In this document: positions 23,184-25,521 of the stretch, piece after piece
How the letters are laid out: each line of letters opens with the position of its first letter
Numbering within the stretch: position 1 is the first letter of the stretch
NCBI GenBank assembly: GCA_009782405.1
Contig: WRJC01000042.1
Coordinates: forward strand, 1-25,521
Direction: 5' to 3'
DNA from: Oscillospiraceae bacterium
GTDB taxonomy: Bacteria; Bacillota_A; Clostridia; Oscillospirales; WRJC01
DNA: 25,521 nt
Notes under the pieces: model-generated
Databases searched by the model: none
What the model saw: only the letters and a program-made list of their open reading frames with translations
What the model was told of the DNA's origin: nothing
Program-made: the position numbers and the translations under genes

Positions 23184-24233
23184 ATGGAAAATTCAAAGGA
23201 AAAACGGATAACCATACTCCAATGCCTGATATTGGCCGTCAAGGCGGCCGCAGTTCTCGCGGCGGCATATTTTGCGCTGTACTGGGCAAACGGGAAAATC
23301 TCGGCGCTACTTTCGGAGGAGAGGGAAAACGAAGACTATGAAATAATCGACCATTACGACGGCCAATTTCAGGAAATATACGAAAAGAGGGTGAACGCCG
23401 ACTACATTATACTCGGGACTTCGCATTTCACCCACGGCGTCACTCCGGAAGAACTGGAAAAATCCGGCAAAAAGTTTTTCAATTTCGCCTTAAACGGCTC
23501 GAACCCCTCCTATTATGTATGGTGGTACAACGAAGTGTTCAAGCCTAACAGCTATCCAAAGCCAAAAGCGGTCATATTCGGGGTTGACTGGTTCATGTTC
23601 GACACCGACTGGCTTTGGCGCAAGCCCGATTTCGATTACAGGTACCTGCGGGAAACGCCGGAAAATTCTGATGGCTCCGCAAACAAGTACGAGGGAAAGT
23701 GGTACGACTTGGAGGCGATTTTTGAATATGCGACAAACAGGTTCCCGCTGTTTTCGTCCAGATCCCGGGTCATAGACCTGTTTTTGCCGGAAATCAAGGA
23801 AAAGCCCGAAAAAAAATATTACAAAACCCCGGACGGATTTGTTTTGAGTTCGTTTTACAAAGGCTATGTGCCTTGGGAGATCGATTTCGGCGGCGGCTCC
23901 GCAGGAACTGCGCGGACGCACTTCAAGGAAAAGGAAAAAGAATCGCTGCTGTCTCTTTTGGACGAGTTCCGAGAGGAAGAAATACCCGTGGTGTTCGTGA
24001 TGGCCCCCGAATACCTGCCGGGCAGGAAAGCCCCGCAGTTCGAGGAGATGAATGATATCCTCATTGAAATCGCGGAGGATTACGGCATCCCGTTTCTAAA
24101 CTACAACACCGATCTCATATCCGAAATCAACGATGACCACACTTGCTACTCGGACTGGGGTCACTTAAACGACAAGGGTGCGCACCTGTTCTCGGCGAGG
24201 CTGCACACGGATTTGAGCGACATTTTGGATTGA
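23184..24233 (+). CDS. Membrane-anchored SGNH-fold protein (DltD/AlgJ-like esterase or acyltransferase)
   Basis: A 349-residue protein with one N-terminal membrane segment (about residues 9-34, LQCLILAVKAAAVLAAAYFA) and an outward-facing SGNH domain. The nucleophile S80 is in the block ILGTSHF, N104 and G105 in FALNGSN form the usual asparagine block, and the C-terminal DWGHLND (D324, H327) gives the DxxH pair. Relatives remove or transfer acyl groups on cell-surface polymers. With a solute-binding protein as operon partner, a deacetylase acting on acetylated glycans at the cell surface is a sensible guess. O-acetylation of the cell's own polymer is an alternative. It is the only enzyme in the locus predicted to act outside the membrane. 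A run of seven G lies 10 bases before the ATG. Confidence 0.78.
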   Translation: MENSKEKRITILQCLILAVKAAAVLAAAYFALYWANGKISALLSEERENEDYEIIDHYDGQFQEIYEKRVNADYIILGTSHFTHGVTPEELEKSGKKFFNFALNGSNPSYYVWWYNEVFKPNSYPKPKAVIFGVDWFMFDTDWLWRKPDFDYRYLRETPENSDGSANKYEGKWYDLEAIFEYATNRFPLFSSRSRVIDLFLPEIKEKPEKKYYKTPDGFVLSSFYKGYVPWEIDFGGGSAGTARTHFKEKEKESLLSLLDEFREEEIPVVFVMAPEYLPGRKAPQFEEMNDILIEIAEDYGIPFLNYNTDLISEINDDHTCYSDWGHLNDKGAHLFSARLHTDLSDILD

Positions 24234-24255
24234 ACGGCTATGGCGAATATTGCAA

Positions 24256-24286
24256 GGGCGGCCGTCCCCGGCCGCCCGCCCTTTTT
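24256..24286. terminator. GC-rich bidirectional terminator between converging operons
   Basis: GGGCGGCC (24256-24263), a six-base loop, GGCCGCCC (24270-24277), followed on the plus strand by GCCCTTTTT. AAGGGC just outside can also pair with GCCCTT, giving a second register. On the minus strand the hairpin lies right behind the SBP5 stop, but the T-run there is poor, so termination is probably best for the SBP4-SGNH transcript. Confidence 0.8.
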
Positions 24287-25521
24287 ACCCTATTTTATCG
24301 AGTATCTTTTCGATGTTCGTCTCCCATTTGGGCACTTGCTTTTCCAATGTGGAGACAAATGTGTTTTTCTTTTCGCCGATGCTGCGCAAGATGACTCCGG
24401 GGTGGTCGATTATATTCGTGTAGAGCATCCCGAAGTTGAAGATCGCCCCGTCGCGTATCAGATCGATCATCTCGCCAGATTCGTCGTCACGGGTGAATTT
24501 GTTTTTTAGCGCCACGTCGTAGAAAGCGGGTATGACGAGCTTGTAGCTCTCCGCGCACAGCGCCTCGGTTATCAGCGCGGCATTTTCGGGGTTTTTCACA
24601 TCGACGGGGATCGCCAGAACCGAAAACCCGTTTTGCGGGTAAACGTGATATTTGTCCTGCGCTTCGTCATATTTGGGGAGCGGCAATATGCCGAAATCCG
24701 TGTCAAACGAGCGCAGCTTTTTTGAATTGCCCAATGTGTCCGGCAAAAACATCGCGCGGTTATCGTGGAACAGCACGTCGAGCGGGTTGTCGGGCGTGGA
24801 CACGCTCTCGCCTTGATGGTAAACCCCGGGGTTATCTATCACAAAATCGAACACGCGGTTCAGCTTGTCTATATTGATTTCCGAGTTCAGCACAATCACG
24901 GGGATTCCATTTTCTTTTTGGGTGATGGCTATGTCGAAGGCCGCCAAGAACAGATCCACCAAATTGCCCGTTTCCGTGACGTATCCGAATTTGTCCGCCT
25001 TGTCCATTTTGCCGTCTCCGTTGAGGTCTTCGTGTATGTCCCTCACGATTTTGTCGAGATAGTCGATGGTCCATTTTCCCTCGCGCGCGATTTGGTAAAA
25101 ATTGTCCTGTATGCCGTAGTCCTGCACCATTTGCTTGTTGAAGTATATGCCGTACATATATTCCCACATGGTCAGCGACAGATCCCCTGCCATTATGTAC
25201 AGCTTTCCGTTGACCGTGAGCTCGTCGAAAACCGACTTTGCCCACCACGGCTTATTTTGGTCTATGTACGGCAGGGAATTGATGTCGTACAGCCAGCCGT
25301 CGGTGGTCGCGCTCATGAAATACGCCTGATACCCCGCGACCAGATCATACGCCCCGTCCCCCGCCAGCACGGAGTTTTTGAACGCGGTCATGAATGTGTT
25401 CAAATTGGACCAGTCGCCCATCACTTCGACCACGTCGATTTCCATATTGAATCGCTCCTCCACTTTGCGGTTGCGCTTGTACACGTTGTCGTTGATCACC
25501 TCGCCCGTCTCGCCCTCGCTG
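24285..25521 (-). CDS. Sugar ABC transporter solute-binding protein (SBP5, partial, N-terminus off window)
   Basis: A fifth paralogue. The frame is open through the right edge of the window: SEGETGE precedes VINDNVYKRNRKVEERF, the conserved block found about 90 residues into the others. The signal peptide and lipobox are therefore outside the window, and the GTG at 25499 is not the real start. The 411 or so visible codons include KPWWAK, REGKWT, the EF-hand-like loop DLNGDGKMDKAD, DTDFGILPLPKYDEAQDKY, AFYDVALKNKFTRDDESGEM and a normal C-terminus. It is read leftwards and converges on the SGNH gene, separated by the terminator. Its operon partners lie to the right, beyond the window. Confidence 0.88.
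   Translation of the reverse strand, partial: SEGETGEVINDNVYKRNRKVEERFNMEIDVVEVMGDWSNLNTFMTAFKNSVLAGDGAYDLVAGYQAYFMSATTDGWLYDINSLPYIDQNKPWWAKSVFDELTVNGKLYIMAGDLSLTMWEYMYGIYFNKQMVQDYGIQDNFYQIAREGKWTIDYLDKIVRDIHEDLNGDGKMDKADKFGYVTETGNLVDLFLAAFDIAITQKENGIPVIVLNSEINIDKLNRVFDFVIDNPGVYHQGESVSTPDNPLDVLFHDNRAMFLPDTLGNSKKLRSFDTDFGILPLPKYDEAQDKYHVYPQNGFSVLAIPVDVKNPENAALITEALCAESYKLVIPAFYDVALKNKFTRDDESGEMIDLIRDGAIFNFGMLYTNIIDHPGVILRSIGEKKNTFVSTLEKQVPKWETNIEKILDKIG

Overview
The window looks like a piece of an uncultured anaerobic Firmicutes (Clostridia-like) genome. Supporting signs are a T-box leader on tryptophan genes, consensus TTGACA promoters with 17-bp spacers, purine-rich Shine-Dalgarno sites, a BlaI/BlaR1 pair, and Gram-positive style lipoproteins with no outer-membrane genes. 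The taxonomic guess comes from gene style only. No rRNA, tRNA, CRISPR array or intact mobile element was seen.

Region 1 (1-1370, minus strand): a BlaI-type repressor overlapping a BlaR1/MecR1-type M56 zinc protease that runs off the left edge. Region 2 (1582-4571, plus strand): a strong promoter, a tRNA-Trp T-box leader with its terminator, then trpD, trpC and trpF. These are followed by only the first ~18 codons of trpB, after which the reading frame leaves the family and stops. trpE, trpG, the rest of trpB and trpA are not here. Region 3 (4572-6158): a more A+T-rich gene for a cellobiose 2-epimerase-like enzyme, a gene-poor stretch, and a second 5' stub. This stub is the first ~15 residues of a PIN-domain protein, with an excellent promoter, running straight into the next operon.

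Region 4 (6140-25521) is a glycan-utilisation locus. A plus-strand operon encodes a GH2 beta-mannosidase, solute-binding lipoprotein SBP1, a GH127-like enzyme, SBP2 and a sulfatase. It meets end to end, 7 bases apart, a minus-strand operon encoding a GH39-like enzyme, two glycosidase-like proteins of no family I recognise, and SBP3. That second operon starts at a divergent promoter pair at 21455-21651, from which SBP4 and a membrane-anchored SGNH esterase-like protein are read rightwards. A GC-rich bidirectional hairpin then separates them from SBP5, which runs off the right edge.

The most interesting point is the logic of Region 4. Five paralogous ~500-residue solute-binding proteins, all carrying an EF-hand-like calcium loop, alternate with enzymes that all lack signal peptides, and there is not one ABC permease or ATPase in 19 kb. 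This suggests a Gram-positive glycan system in which several dedicated lipoprotein receptors feed a shared, distantly encoded transporter, and the oligosaccharides (apparently beta-mannosyl, arabinosyl or xylosyl/uronyl, sulfated and esterified) are taken apart inside the cell.
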